DNA from: CAVQCA01 sp963710815
Lineage (GTDB): Bacteria; Pseudomonadota; Gammaproteobacteria; UBA9214
Direction: 5' to 3'
DNA length: 64,000 bases
Assembly (NCBI GenBank): GCA_963710815.1
Contig: CAVQCA010000145.1
Location: forward strand, 21,950 to 85,949
The translations under genes and the position numbers were made by a program. The notes under the pieces are model-generated. The model saw only the letters and a program-made list of their open reading frames with translations. It made no database searches and was not told the origin of the DNA. This document shows positions 1 to 8,660 of this stretch, one piece after another; the stretch's first letter is position 1, and the number at the start of each line of letters is the position of its first letter.

Positions 1-772
1 GTGATCGGCGATCGAATCGATATCGACCGCCGCTTCGGCGTAAGGCAGGATGACCGCGCCGAGGTTGAGATTCAAACGATGTGACAGGGCGTCGAGTGCG
101 CTGCGCAGTGTCAGCCGGCCCAGCAGGTACCTGATGACGGCTCCCCAGCCAAGTATCCGGATGACCCCGACCGGATTCTTGCGCTGGGTTTCCACCCGCC
201 GCCAGTAATCGGCCATGCGCCGGCCCTTTGCCGTCAGGAAGGCAAACAGGTTGCAACCGCAGTAATCCCCGTCCCTGAAACGCAGGACGGTTTTCTTCAT
301 GTCAGGAAAGGCTGCTTTTACCAGGTCATAGGGCGCCAGTCCCACGGTGACGTCGAGGCCGCGCGCCAGGCTCTCGCGACAGAAGTGGTCGACGATCTCG
401 GCGCTCAGCAGGGGATGGTCGGCGGTTGTCACCAGGACCGGTGTCGTGGCGGGGACGCGCTGCATCGCGTGGTAGGCGCTGGTGCTGGGCGTCGGTTGGG
501 GTTCACACCAGTCGACGCTGCCCGTCTCGATCAGCCGGGTGACGGGGGATTCGGCCGCCATTTTGTCCATGTCCCGGTCCGGACAGGAGACAATGGTCGA
601 TCAGTGCGGCGCTGTCCAGTGCGGCCAATACCCTGAGAATCATCGGGGTTCCGTCGATCTCTACCATGGCCTTGCAGCAGGCGCTGGTGTGCTCCACCAG
701 CGGGTCGCCCGGGCCGCGTTCGCCGGCCAGGATGATCGCGGTATAGGGGGTATGCCGGTCGGTATCTGGCAT
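1..772 (-). pseudogene. MobA-like nucleotidyltransferase, frameshifted and cut by the window edge
   Basis: Reading leftwards from the ATG at 772, the first 60 or so residues carry an NTP-transferase start: a strand then ILAGERGPGDPL, followed by CKAMVEIDGTPMILRVLAAL. Near base 594 the frame must shift by one base. Removing one C of a CC pair restores DIVSCPDRDMDKMA and then an open frame to base 1 (ETGSVDWCEPQPTPSTSAY, VLVTTADHPLLSAEIVDHF, YAEAAVDIDSIADH). The TADHPLL and AAVDIDS stretches fit the metal- and nucleotide-binding parts of MobA/NTP_transf_3 enzymes, which transfer a nucleotidyl group to a phosphorylated or cofactor substrate. The substrate here is unknown. It starts 8 bases after the GNAT gene upstream, so the two form one operon. 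It may be a true pseudogene or an intact gene with a base-call error. Confidence 0.75.
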
Positions 773-779
773 TGTTCAG

Positions 780-1922
780 TCAGAGATCTTTTTCATAGAT
801 GCGGTAACGTTTGTAGGCGCTGCCTCCGATGGTCTCGATAATGTTGCGCATGCCATCGTTGTCTTCAAGTATCCAGGACAATTCGACGTCGCGGATGCCG
901 CGGCGGATCAGTCCCTGGCGCACGGCGTCGATGACCATGAAGGCCAGCGCCGGCCCCAGCCGGGTGTGCTGGTACTCCCGGCGCACCCCCATCAGGGGTA
1001 CGCGGGCGGTGGTCGGATAGCGGACCTTCAGACGCCACAGCAGCCTGAGCCAGCCAAAGGGCAGCAGACGGCCGTTCAGATCCCGGATGATCTCGTTGAT
1101 GTTGGGCAGGGCGACGATCATCGCCACCGGCCGGTCGTCGATCTCGGCGATCTGCACGAAGTCGTCATCGACCAGCAGGGTCAGCAGTTCCCCGATATCG
1201 GCGAATTCAGCCTCGGTGAAGGGAACGAACCCCCAGTTGTTGAACCAGGCATCGTTGAAGATGTCGCGCAGGATCTCCAGTTCCTGCTTGAGTTGCTTGC
1301 GTCGCAGGCGGCGCACACGCACCTGCGGCGCGGCCTTCTCGGCCAGCCGGGTCATGATGCGCGGCGCCTGGAAATCCGGGGCGATGTGGTAGGCCAGCAG
1401 ATCCCTGGCTTTGGTGTAGCCGGATGCCTCGATCTGTCGGGCGTGGTAGGGTCGCGCGTGGCCCATCATGATATAGGGCGGCGTATCGAAGCCCTCGACC
1501 AACAGCCCGCATTCCTCGTTGATCGACAGGTTAAAGGGGCCGCGCACCCGCTCCATGCCCTGATCCCGCAGCCAGCTCCCGGCGGTTTGCAGCAAGGCAG
1601 CGAACAATTCGGCATCGTCGCCGGCTTCCAGCATGCCGAAATACCCGACCTTCTCCCCGTGACGCTCCTGGTAGAGGCGGTCGATCTGGGCGCTGATGCG
1701 TCCGACGACGCGGCCGTTCTGCCGCGCGATCCAGGCTTGCCAACGGGCATGCTCGAAAAAGGGGTTTTTCGAGGTCAGGCGCTGTTTCTGCTCGAACAGC
1801 AACGGCGGTACCCAGCACGGATCATCGCGGTAAACCGTCCAGGGGACGGCAATAAATTCATCCAGTTGTTTGCGGCTGGAAACCGCTTCGATCTGAAATG
1901 CGGGTGTGCTCGGGCTGTTCAT
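780..1922 (-). CDS. GNAT-fold acyltransferase, candidate bacterial ceramide synthase
   Basis: The protein is 380 residues from the ATG at 1922; a TTG lies one codon upstream. It matches the large YghO-like GNAT proteins: an N-terminal segment with FIAVPWTVYRDDPCWVPPL, a middle with GPFNLSINEECGLLVEGF, and a C-terminal GNAT half with GVRREYQHTRLGPALAFMVI and a final VELSWILEDNDGMRNIIE. In Caulobacter a GNAT-type protein of this kind (bCerS) N-acylates 3-ketosphinganine in ceramide synthesis. The adjacent fatty acyl-AMP ligase and NAD-dependent reductase make the same role plausible here, but that is inference from context. No clear Shine-Dalgarno is seen; a 9-bp hairpin at 1948-1968 lies just upstream of the start. 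Alternative: an acyltransferase of unknown substrate. Confidence 0.75.
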   Translation of the reverse strand: MNSPSTPAFQIEAVSSRKQLDEFIAVPWTVYRDDPCWVPPLLFEQKQRLTSKNPFFEHARWQAWIARQNGRVVGRISAQIDRLYQERHGEKVGYFGMLEAGDDAELFAALLQTAGSWLRDQGMERVRGPFNLSINEECGLLVEGFDTPPYIMMGHARPYHARQIEASGYTKARDLLAYHIAPDFQAPRIMTRLAEKAAPQVRVRRLRRKQLKQELEILRDIFNDAWFNNWGFVPFTEAEFADIGELLTLLVDDDFVQIAEIDDRPVAMIVALPNINEIIRDLNGRLLPFGWLRLLWRLKVRYPTTARVPLMGVRREYQHTRLGPALAFMVIDAVRQGLIRRGIRDVELSWILEDNDGMRNIIETIGGSAYKRYRIYEKDL

Positions 1923-2606
1923 CAAGGCGATTTCTGGTTTTTTTGTGATGATCTCCGCAGGAGATCATACAGGAAGCCAGCCGCAACGGAATCGGTAGAC
2001 GGGATTTACGGGGAAGGAAATGATGGCGGGAAGCTCCACGTTGCAATGCGCGATGCTGGTGCCTCGCGGTATAATTCGCACATCACTGGTGCAGTTATAT
2101 TGCATCGACGACCGGTAAACATGATAAATGTACGGATATAAACCGAATAACGCCAATGGCATAGTTATTGCCTTTTAATGGTTGCACTAAATAATTGCAT
2201 TACCAGGAGTGCAACTTTGTGGCGTTTGAACCTGTCTTACTTCATTCGTGAAAGACGCCTGGATGCAGGCCAAATGCCATTATCGTTGTTATTTGGCAAC
2301 ACAATCGATTTCATGCCCAATGTTGGAAAACATTAAAAAGATGTTGTGTTTTCCGTAATTTTTGGGCATTATAGCAACTGCTTATAGACCGGGTTGTGGC
2401 TGAAATGGTTCCTAGCGTTGTGTTTTTGCTACGTTTTCTGGCTGTGTAGTGTAGATGTTCCGTGGATGGATTCAAACGAGTTTTCCTGAATCCATGGCGA
2501 TAGCTCGACAAATACGGTACATTTGCGCGCCAAAAATCGCCTCTTGCCAGCGATAGCACAGAACATGGCCACGGGTTTTTAACATCTGACAAGGGAAGAA
2601 TCTGTT
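1923..2606. other. Long AT-rich divergent intergenic region
   Basis: About 680 bases without a convincing gene separate two divergent operons, so it must hold promoters for both. It is AT-richer than its flanks. A perfect 9-bp inverted repeat with a 3-base loop (ATGATCTCC at 1948-1956, GGAGATCAT at 1960-1968) sits 26 bases from the leftward start codon. It would be in the 5' leader of that mRNA; it is not followed by a T run on that strand. Short matches to the R1 repeat (ATGGCCACGG at 2565-2574) are too short to call an element. Confidence 0.5.
1948..1968 (-). promoter_or_regulatory. Hairpin in the leader of the GNAT gene
   Basis: Perfect inverted repeat, 9-bp arms and GCA loop, ending 26 bases before the ATG of the leftward operon. 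It could be an operator palindrome or an RNA leader hairpin. The sequence does not decide between them, and there is no terminator-like T tract on the minus strand. Confidence 0.4.
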
Positions 2607-4394
2607 TTGTTGACAGAATCGACACCAACTTCGCACGACCTGCCGTTTCGCGATGCTGATTTTGCATCGCTCACTGCTGCCCTGGATTATGCGGCGCAGG
2701 GTCAAACCGGTGCGAATTTCTACACGGGACGGGGCAAACTCTATGCCGTGCTTCCCTATGCGCAATTGCGCACGGAAGCGCTCATATTGGCGCGCAAGCT
2801 CCTCGGTATGGGGTTGCGAAAAGGTGACCGTGTCGCGCTGGTCGCCGAAACCAATCCCGACTTCCTGAGATTCTTCTTCGCCTGCCAGTACGGCGGCCTG
2901 GTGCCCGTGGCGCTGCCTGCCTCCATCAAGCTGGGCGGTCATGCCACTTTCGTCACCCAGCTGCGCGGCCTGCTGGCGAGCAGTCAGGCCAGCATCGGCA
3001 TGGCGCCGAGCGGCTACCTGCCCTTCCTCGAGGAAGCGGGGCAGGGTCTGGGTCTGCGCATGATCGGCGATCCCCAGGCCTTTGACCGCCTGCCGGAGAA
3101 GGCCGTGGAGTTTCAGCCGGTCGAGCCGACGGATATCGCTTACATACAGTACACCTCGGGCAGCACCCGTTTCCCGCGTGGCGTGGTCATCGAACAGCGT
3201 TCGGTCATGAGCAACCTGACCGGCATCATCCGCCATGGCGTCAAAATGGGCCCGGGTGACCGCTGCTTCTCCTGGCTGCCGTTCTACCACGACATGGGGC
3301 TCGTCGGCCTGGTGCTGGTGCCGGTGGCCGCACAGACCTCGGTCGATTATCTGGATACCCGCGAGTTCGCCATGCGGCCGCGCCAGTGGCTCAACCTGAT
3401 GACCCTGACCAAGGCAACGATTTCGTTCAGCCCGCCGTTCGGTTATGAACTGTGCACGCGCCGCCTGCGTCCGGGCGAGGCCGCCAAGTATGATCTCAGC
3501 AACTGGCGTGTCGCCGGTGTCGGCGCCGAGATGATCCGTTCGGAAACGCTGGTGCGTTTTGCCGAGGCGCTGGCGCCCGCCGGTTTCAACGACAAGGCCT
3601 TCCTGGCCTGCTACGGCATGGCGGAATGCTCGCTGGCGGTCAGCTTCGCGCCGCTGTTCCAGGGACACACCACGGATTGTGTCGACGGCGACCATCATTC
3701 GAACTTCCAGGAGGCGCTGCCGATCCACACGCTGGAAAATCCCGGGCGGCCGCGCTGCTTCGTGGAGTGCGGCCGGCCCTTGCCTGAATATGAGGTCGAA
3801 ATCCGCAACGATGCGGGCGAGCTCGTGCCGGACCGTCGCAGCGGTACCATCTTCGTTCGCGGTCCCAGCGTCATGTCCGGTTATTTCAACGCGCCCGAGG
3901 AATCCGCCGCGGCATTGTCCCCGGATGGCTGGCTCAATACCGGTGACATCGGGTACAGCGTGGACGGCAAGCTGATCATTACCGGGCGCAAGAAGGACTC
4001 CATCATCATCAACGGCCGCAATATCTGGCCGCAGGACCTCGAGTACCTGGCCGAACAGCAGCCGGAGATCAATATCGGTGATGCGCTGGCATTCTCTGTA
4101 CCGGGGCCGAGTGACGAGGAGACGTGCATACTGGTCGTGCAGTGCCGCGATTCCGACAGCGAACGGCGTACCGACCTGGTCGAGCGCCTGTCACGCCTGG
4201 TCCACCTTGAACTGGGTATCGACACCTATATCGAGCTGGTGCCGTCGCATACGCTGCCGCGCACCTCGTCCGGCAAGCTGTCACGCTCCAAGGCGCGCCA
4301 GCAGTTCATGGAACGCCATGACCCGGTGCAACTCAAGCTGCCGGCGCCCATGAACGCGGCTGCGGCTGTCGAGCTGAAACAGCAAACCGCCTGA
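2607..4394 (+). CDS. Fatty acyl-AMP ligase (FAAL-type acyl activating enzyme)
   Basis: A 595-residue member of the ANL adenylating superfamily. Visible motifs are the AMP-binding P-loop IQYTSGSTRFPRGVVIEQ near residues 180-197, LPFYHDMGLVG near 228-238, the adenine-site ACYGMAECSL near 335-345, and the hinge and C-terminal domain with LNTGDIGY and ITGRKKDSIIINGRNIWPQ. The YGMAEC and FYHDMGLVG motifs fit FAALs, which make acyl-adenylates and load them on an acyl carrier protein rather than CoA. A TTG start is chosen because AGGGAAG lies 8 bases upstream. In Caulobacter an enzyme of this type supplies acyl groups for ceramide synthesis. Here it is followed by a terminator and then the reductase gene. 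No carrier protein gene is in the window; it may lie beyond the left edge. Confidence 0.85.
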   Translation: MLTESTPTSHDLPFRDADFASLTAALDYAAQGQTGANFYTGRGKLYAVLPYAQLRTEALILARKLLGMGLRKGDRVALVAETNPDFLRFFFACQYGGLVPVALPASIKLGGHATFVTQLRGLLASSQASIGMAPSGYLPFLEEAGQGLGLRMIGDPQAFDRLPEKAVEFQPVEPTDIAYIQYTSGSTRFPRGVVIEQRSVMSNLTGIIRHGVKMGPGDRCFSWLPFYHDMGLVGLVLVPVAAQTSVDYLDTREFAMRPRQWLNLMTLTKATISFSPPFGYELCTRRLRPGEAAKYDLSNWRVAGVGAEMIRSETLVRFAEALAPAGFNDKAFLACYGMAECSLAVSFAPLFQGHTTDCVDGDHHSNFQEALPIHTLENPGRPRCFVECGRPLPEYEVEIRNDAGELVPDRRSGTIFVRGPSVMSGYFNAPEESAAALSPDGWLNTGDIGYSVDGKLIITGRKKDSIIINGRNIWPQDLEYLAEQQPEINIGDALAFSVPGPSDEETCILVVQCRDSDSERRTDLVERLSRLVHLELGIDTYIELVPSHTLPRTSSGKLSRSKARQQFMERHDPVQLKLPAPMNAAAAVELKQQTA

Positions 4395-4423
4395 CAAAGC
4401 GGGGGACATGCTGATAACTATTG

Positions 4424-4450
4424 ATAACCGGCTTCGGCCGGTTATTTTTT
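4424..4450 (+). terminator. Rho-independent terminator after the acyl-AMP ligase
   Basis: Nine-bp stem ATAACCGGC / GCCGGTTAT closed by a TTCG tetraloop and followed directly by six T residues, 30 bases after the ligase stop codon. It implies that the downstream reductase gene has its own promoter or is reached by partial read-through. Confidence 0.9.
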
Positions 4451-4486
4451 GCCGGTGACCGGCCGGGGCCTGTCGATACCACGCCA

Positions 4487-5440
4487 ATGACACAGACAGT
4501 TGCGATCACCGGCGCGACGGGATTTATCGGCCGGGCCATCACCCGGCAGCTCATCCTGGCCGGCTACCGGGTGCGTGCGCTGATCCGCTCGACCCGACTG
4601 GCCGGCGCCCTGTCGGCCAGAGGCGTCGAACCGGTGCCCGGCAGCCTGGAAGACCACTCGTCCCTGGAATCCCTGATCCATGGGGCGGATGTCGTGGTGC
4701 ACTGCGCGGGCGCCGTGCGTGGCGCGACGCAGGAGCAATTCGACCGTGTCAATGTGGATGGCGTCATACGGCTGCTGCGGGTGATGGAGTCGCACGACGC
4801 CCCGCCCCGCCTGTTGTCCCTGTCTTCCCTGGCCGCCCGCGAACCGCGGTTGTCGTTTTATGCCGCCAGCAAGTTCAAGGGCGAACAGGTGCTGGTCAAT
4901 GACGCGCACCGGGTCGCCTGGGACGTGCTGCGCCCGCCTGCCGTCTACGGGCCCGGCGACAAGGAGATGCTGCCCCTGTTCCGCGCCATGGCCCGGGGCA
5001 TTGCACCGGTTCCCGGGTCGACCTACGCGTGCTTCTCCCTGGTTTTTGTCGAGGATCTCGCATCGGCCGTCATCCACTGGATACAAAGCGGGCAGGTCAG
5101 TCACCGCATCTATACCCTCGACGACGGGCATGAGGGGGGATATGACTGGCGCGGGGTCGCGGTGATCGTGGAACGGATTTGCCGGCGCCGGGTGCGTCTG
5201 CTGCCGCTGCCTGCCTGGGTGCTCGATGTTCCGGCGTATCTGAACCGCCAGGCAGGCCGGGTTTTCGGCTACGCCCCCATGCTCACCCCGGAGAAACTGC
5301 GCGAGCTCCGGCACACGGACTGGATCTGTGATCACAGTGCACTTGAGGCCGCGACCGGCTGGCGCCCGCAGGTGCAGCTCGAGGAAGGCCTGCGCCGAAC
5401 CCCGGGCTGGCCCTGTTACGCCGGCAGGGCAAGTGGTTGA
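4487..5440 (+). CDS. NAD(P)-dependent epimerase/reductase, candidate ceramide reductase CerR
   Basis: Extended short-chain dehydrogenase of 317 residues. The N-terminal GATGFIG Rossmann motif is at residues 8-14, VHCAGAVRG follows, and the catalytic YAASK is near residue 125. The ATG at 4487 is chosen because the Rossmann strand starts at once; the frame is open further upstream but overlaps the terminator. The family reduces or epimerises nucleotide sugars or lipids. In the Caulobacter ceramide pathway a protein of this family (CerR) sits beside the acyl-AMP ligase and reduces the 3-keto group. The neighbourhood is the main reason for that proposal; a sugar epimerase remains possible. Confidence 0.75.
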   Translation: MTQTVAITGATGFIGRAITRQLILAGYRVRALIRSTRLAGALSARGVEPVPGSLEDHSSLESLIHGADVVVHCAGAVRGATQEQFDRVNVDGVIRLLRVMESHDAPPRLLSLSSLAAREPRLSFYAASKFKGEQVLVNDAHRVAWDVLRPPAVYGPGDKEMLPLFRAMARGIAPVPGSTYACFSLVFVEDLASAVIHWIQSGQVSHRIYTLDDGHEGGYDWRGVAVIVERICRRRVRLLPLPAWVLDVPAYLNRQAGRVFGYAPMLTPEKLRELRHTDWICDHSALEAATGWRPQVQLEEGLRRTPGWPCYAGRASG

Positions 5441-5543
5441 CGCAATAAAAATGGCCATGGAAGACACCATCGCATCCACGGGCGACATTCCCTAAAATGA
5501 GCCGGGGAGAAAGAATCATCACACGTATCAGGGAAATCGAACC

Positions 5544-7295
5544 ATGACACAGGAACAACTGATCGCACCGCACGGTGGGGAATTGTGTAATCTGCTGGTC
5601 GACCCGGATCGGGCGGCGGCGATAAAGGACGAATCCGGCGAGTTTGCGTCCCTGACCCTCAACCTGCGTCAGGAATGCGACCTCGAGCTGCTGCTCAATG
5701 GCGGCTACTCGCCGTTGCGTGGCTTCATGGGCCGCGAGGCGTATGAGGCTGTAATCGACACGCTGCATCTTCCGGGCGGCGCCCTGTGGTCCATCCCCGT
5801 TACCCTGGACATACCCTCCGCGCTGGCGGAAAAGATCGAACCCGGAGGCAAGGTGGCGCTGCGCGATGCCGAGGGTTTCATGCTGGCGGTGCTCACCGTG
5901 GAGGACAAGTGGCGCCCGGACAAGGAGCGCGAGGCACGGGAGATCTACGGCACGACCAGCGTCGAGCACCCGGGTGTGCGCTACCTGTTCGAACAGGTGC
6001 ACGACACCTATGTCGGCGGCTCGCTGGAAGGCATCCAGCTGCCCGCTCATTTCGATTTCGAGATGCTGCGCCATACCCCCGAGGAACTGCGGCACCTGTT
6101 CATCAAGATGGGCTGGCAGAACGTGGTCGGGTTTCATACCTCCAAGCCCATGCATCGCCTGCACCGCGAGATCACCCTGCAGGCCGCCATCGAGGCGCAG
6201 GCCTGCATCCTCCTGCATCCCGCCGTCGGCATGACCAAGCCCGGTGACCTGCACTATTTCGCCAGGGTGCATTGCTACCAGGCCATCCGGCGCCATTACC
6301 CGCACAACATGGCCTTCCTCTCGCTGTTGCCCGCCGCGGTGCGCATGGCAGGCCCGCGCGAAGTGCTGCTGAACGCGGTCATTCGGCAGAACTTCGGCTG
6401 CACACACATGATCGTCGGTCCGGGGCATGCCGCACCCCGCAGCATCGGCCCGGACAGCGAACGCTTCTATCCCCGCTACGCCGCCCAGGAGATGATGGAG
6501 AAGCACCAGGCCGAGCTGTCCATCCGCATGGTGCCTATCCGCGAGATGCAATACTCGCCCGAGCGGGAAGCCTTCCTGAGCTGCGATGAACTGGCCGCGC
6601 AAGGCGGGGAGGCCGTGCAGTTTACCGACCGGGATATCAGGCGGTGCCTGGAACACGGTCTCGACATCCCCGCGTGGTATTCCTACCCGGAGGTGATCAA
6701 CCAGTTGCGCAAGGTGTTTCCGCCCCGCGACCGGAAGGGCATCACGCTGTTTTTCACCGGCCTGTCGGGTTCCGGGAAATCGACCCTGGCCAAGATCATG
6801 TATGCCAAGTTCATCGAGGACGGCATGCGGCCGGTCACCCTGCTGGATGGCGACGTGGTGCGCATCAACCTCTCCAGCGAACTGGGTTTTTCCCGTGCGC
6901 ATCGCAACATCAACGTACGGCGCATCGGTTTCGTCGCCAGCGAAATCACCAAGAACGGCGGCATCGCGTTGTGCGCACCGATCGCCCCCTACACCGCCAT
7001 GCGCCGCGAGGTGCGCGACCTGATCGAACAGCACGGCGCCTTCATCGAGATCCATGTCGCCACCTCGCTCGAGGTGTGCGAGAGCCGTGACCGCAAAGGG
7101 CTGTACGCGAAGGCGCGCAAGGGCATCATCCCCGAGTTCACCGGCATCAGCGATCCCTATGAAATACCGGAGAATCCGGAGATCCGCATCGACACCGCCG
7201 GCAAAAGCCCGATGCAGGCCGCGCAGGTCATCATGCTGTACCTGCTGCGCGAGGGTTACCTCGATCTCGGCGATGACGAATCGGCGGAGGATTAA
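5544..7295 (+). CDS. Bifunctional ATP sulfurylase-like / APS kinase (PAPS synthase)
   Basis: 583 residues in two parts. Residues about 1-385 resemble ATP sulfurylase and 395-583 are an APS kinase. The kinase looks complete: P-loop GLSGSGKST at 406-414, LLDGDVVR, NINVRRIGFVASEI, and RDRKGLYAKARKG before FTGISDPYEIP. It would phosphorylate adenylylsulfate to PAPS in the cytoplasm. In the sulfurylase part the usual QTRNPMHRAH is HTSKPMHRLH (198-207) and the usual GRDHAG is GPGHAAP (291-297). HxxH remains, but the Q/R/N and Arg positions that hold sulfate and ATP are changed, so this domain may be inactive or altered. Placement among polysaccharide genes, with a sulfotransferase 6 kb downstream, points to PAPS supply for sugar sulfation. 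An R1 repeat follows. Confidence 0.88.
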   Translation: MTQEQLIAPHGGELCNLLVDPDRAAAIKDESGEFASLTLNLRQECDLELLLNGGYSPLRGFMGREAYEAVIDTLHLPGGALWSIPVTLDIPSALAEKIEPGGKVALRDAEGFMLAVLTVEDKWRPDKEREAREIYGTTSVEHPGVRYLFEQVHDTYVGGSLEGIQLPAHFDFEMLRHTPEELRHLFIKMGWQNVVGFHTSKPMHRLHREITLQAAIEAQACILLHPAVGMTKPGDLHYFARVHCYQAIRRHYPHNMAFLSLLPAAVRMAGPREVLLNAVIRQNFGCTHMIVGPGHAAPRSIGPDSERFYPRYAAQEMMEKHQAELSIRMVPIREMQYSPEREAFLSCDELAAQGGEAVQFTDRDIRRCLEHGLDIPAWYSYPEVINQLRKVFPPRDRKGITLFFTGLSGSGKSTLAKIMYAKFIEDGMRPVTLLDGDVVRINLSSELGFSRAHRNINVRRIGFVASEITKNGGIALCAPIAPYTAMRREVRDLIEQHGAFIEIHVATSLEVCESRDRKGLYAKARKGIIPEFTGISDPYEIPENPEIRIDTAGKSPMQAAQVIMLYLLREGYLDLGDDESAED

Positions 7296-7333
7296 CCGTA
7301 GGCGCGGCTGAAGATAAACAGGAAAAGAAGTGA

Positions 7334-7516
7334 ATGGCCACGGAATCCACGGAAAACACGGAAAGACTAACACCGAAAAAAATCTTGAATGTTAAAACCT
7401 GTATAACTGAAGCTTAGTAGACAGAAGTCACAGGCTTACCCGCGCCATACAGGTGTTTTTAACCCGAAATTTTTCGAATTTTATTTTTCAGTGGGTTCCG
7501 TGGATTCCGTGGCTAT
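7334..7516. repeat. R1 inverted-repeat element 1
   Basis: Left arm from 7334 (GGCCACGGAATCCACGGAA then ACACGGAAAG) and an imperfect right arm ending at 7516 (GGGTTCCGTGGATTCCGTGG, then CTAT instead of CCAT). The interior of about 100 bases is AT-rich and non-coding. It lies between the PAPS-synthase stop and the rmlA start, 29 bases before the rmlA ATG. Confidence 0.85.
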
Positions 7517-7545
7517 CATCAGATAAACATGCAAGGCGAGGCGAA

Positions 7546-8430
7546 ATGAAAGGCATCATCCTGGCGGGCGGGAGCGGGTCGCGGCTCTATCCGCTGACGC
7601 TGGCGGTCAGCAAGCAGCTCATGCCGGTCTATGACAAGCCGCTGATCTACTATCCGCTCTCCATCCTCATGCTGGCCGGGATTCGGGAAATCCTGGTGAT
7701 CTCCACCCCGCAGGACCTGCCGGCCTTTCGGCGCCTGCTCGGCGATGGCAATGGGCTGGGAATCGAACTTCACTATGCGGAACAACCATCGCCCGGGGGG
7801 CTCGCGCAGGCCTTTATCATCGGCAAGGACTTTATCGATGATCAGCCATCGTGCCTGATCCTGGGGGACAATATTTTCTACGGGCATGGGCTTGCCAGGG
7901 TGCTGCAGCACGCGGCGGGCCTCACGCAGGGCGCCATGATATTCGCCTACCGCGTCCGTGACCCGCAACGCTATGGCGTGGTGGAATTCAACCGGGAGGG
8001 CGAGGTGCTCAGCATCGAGGAAAAGCCCTCACACCCCCGCTCGAACCATGCCGTGACCGGCCTCTATTTTTACGACAACCGTGTGGTCGATATCGCCGGC
8101 GGATTGAAGCCATCCGCGCGCGGCGAACTGGAAATCACCGACGTCAACCGGGCCTATCTGGAACAGAAGGCGCTGAAGGTCGAACGGCTCGGGCGCGGCA
8201 CCGCCTGGCTGGACACCGGCACGCACGAGTCCCTGCTGCAGGCGGCGACTTTCGTCGAGTCCATTGAACAGCGCCAGGGACTCAAGATCTCCTGTGTCGA
8301 GGAGATCGCCTATCGCATGGGGTACATCGATGCCGCCCGGCTGGAACAACTGGCCGCCTCGCTGCAAAACAGTGGCTACGGCCAGTACCTGCTGGATATC
8401 CTGAATCAGGATAAAATGGAGCCTTTATAA
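7546..8430 (+). CDS. rmlA: Glucose-1-phosphate thymidylyltransferase RmlA
   Basis: 294 residues from the ATG at 7546 (preceded by AGGCGAGGCGAA). It makes dTDP-glucose from glucose-1-phosphate and dTTP, the first step of dTDP-L-rhamnose synthesis in the cytoplasm. The signature GGSGSRLYPLTLAVSKQLMP is at the N-terminus, with FAYRVRDPQRYGVVEF, LILGDNIFYGHG and WLDTGTHESLLQA downstream. The frame is open 31 codons upstream, but those codons are encoded by the right arm of R1 element 1, so the later start is preferred. The pathway order here is rmlA, then C-D-B, with an R1 element between A and C. Confidence 0.96.
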   Translation: MKGIILAGGSGSRLYPLTLAVSKQLMPVYDKPLIYYPLSILMLAGIREILVISTPQDLPAFRRLLGDGNGLGIELHYAEQPSPGGLAQAFIIGKDFIDDQPSCLILGDNIFYGHGLARVLQHAAGLTQGAMIFAYRVRDPQRYGVVEFNREGEVLSIEEKPSHPRSNHAVTGLYFYDNRVVDIAGGLKPSARGELEITDVNRAYLEQKALKVERLGRGTAWLDTGTHESLLQAATFVESIEQRQGLKISCVEEIAYRMGYIDAARLEQLAASLQNSGYGQYLLDILNQDKMEPL

Positions 8431-8446
8431 TTGCCATTTTTGATAA

Positions 8447-8606
8447 ATGGCCACGGAATCCACGGAAAGTAAGAATATGAAAAGTAAAAAGTGAAGAGTT
8501 AGACGAGCGGCTAACGATCGTAGCGTGTGAAGTTGGTATCGACATGTGTTGGAGACATTATTTTCATGAATGATATTTCAGTGGATTCCGTGGATTCCGT
8601 GGCCAT
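8447..8606. repeat. R1 inverted-repeat element 2
   Basis: Left arm from 8447 (GGCCACGGAATCCACGGAA at 8450). The right arm, 8581-8606, has the GTGGATTCC unit doubled. The interior holds a short R3-like stretch (AAAAGTGAAGAGTTAG near 8485). It separates rmlA from rmlC, which in most genomes are close together. Confidence 0.85.
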
Positions 8607-8660
8607 AGTATGTTTGTCACTATAAATTAACGCTCATCCGAATCAGAACAGAATATCCTG

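Noticed and set aside
1948..1968. Hairpin before the GNAT gene as a rho-independent terminator
   Set aside because: On the minus strand it is followed by an A run, not a T run; on the plus strand the T run is before the stem.
2565..2574. ATGGCCACGG match to the R1 arm upstream of the acyl-AMP ligase
   Set aside because: Only ten bases match, no iterons follow and no right arm is present.
5283..7373. A 696-codon open frame on the minus strand opposite the PAPS-synthase gene
   Set aside because: It is the antisense of a clear ATP-sulfurylase/APS-kinase gene in GC-rich DNA and its product resembles no family.
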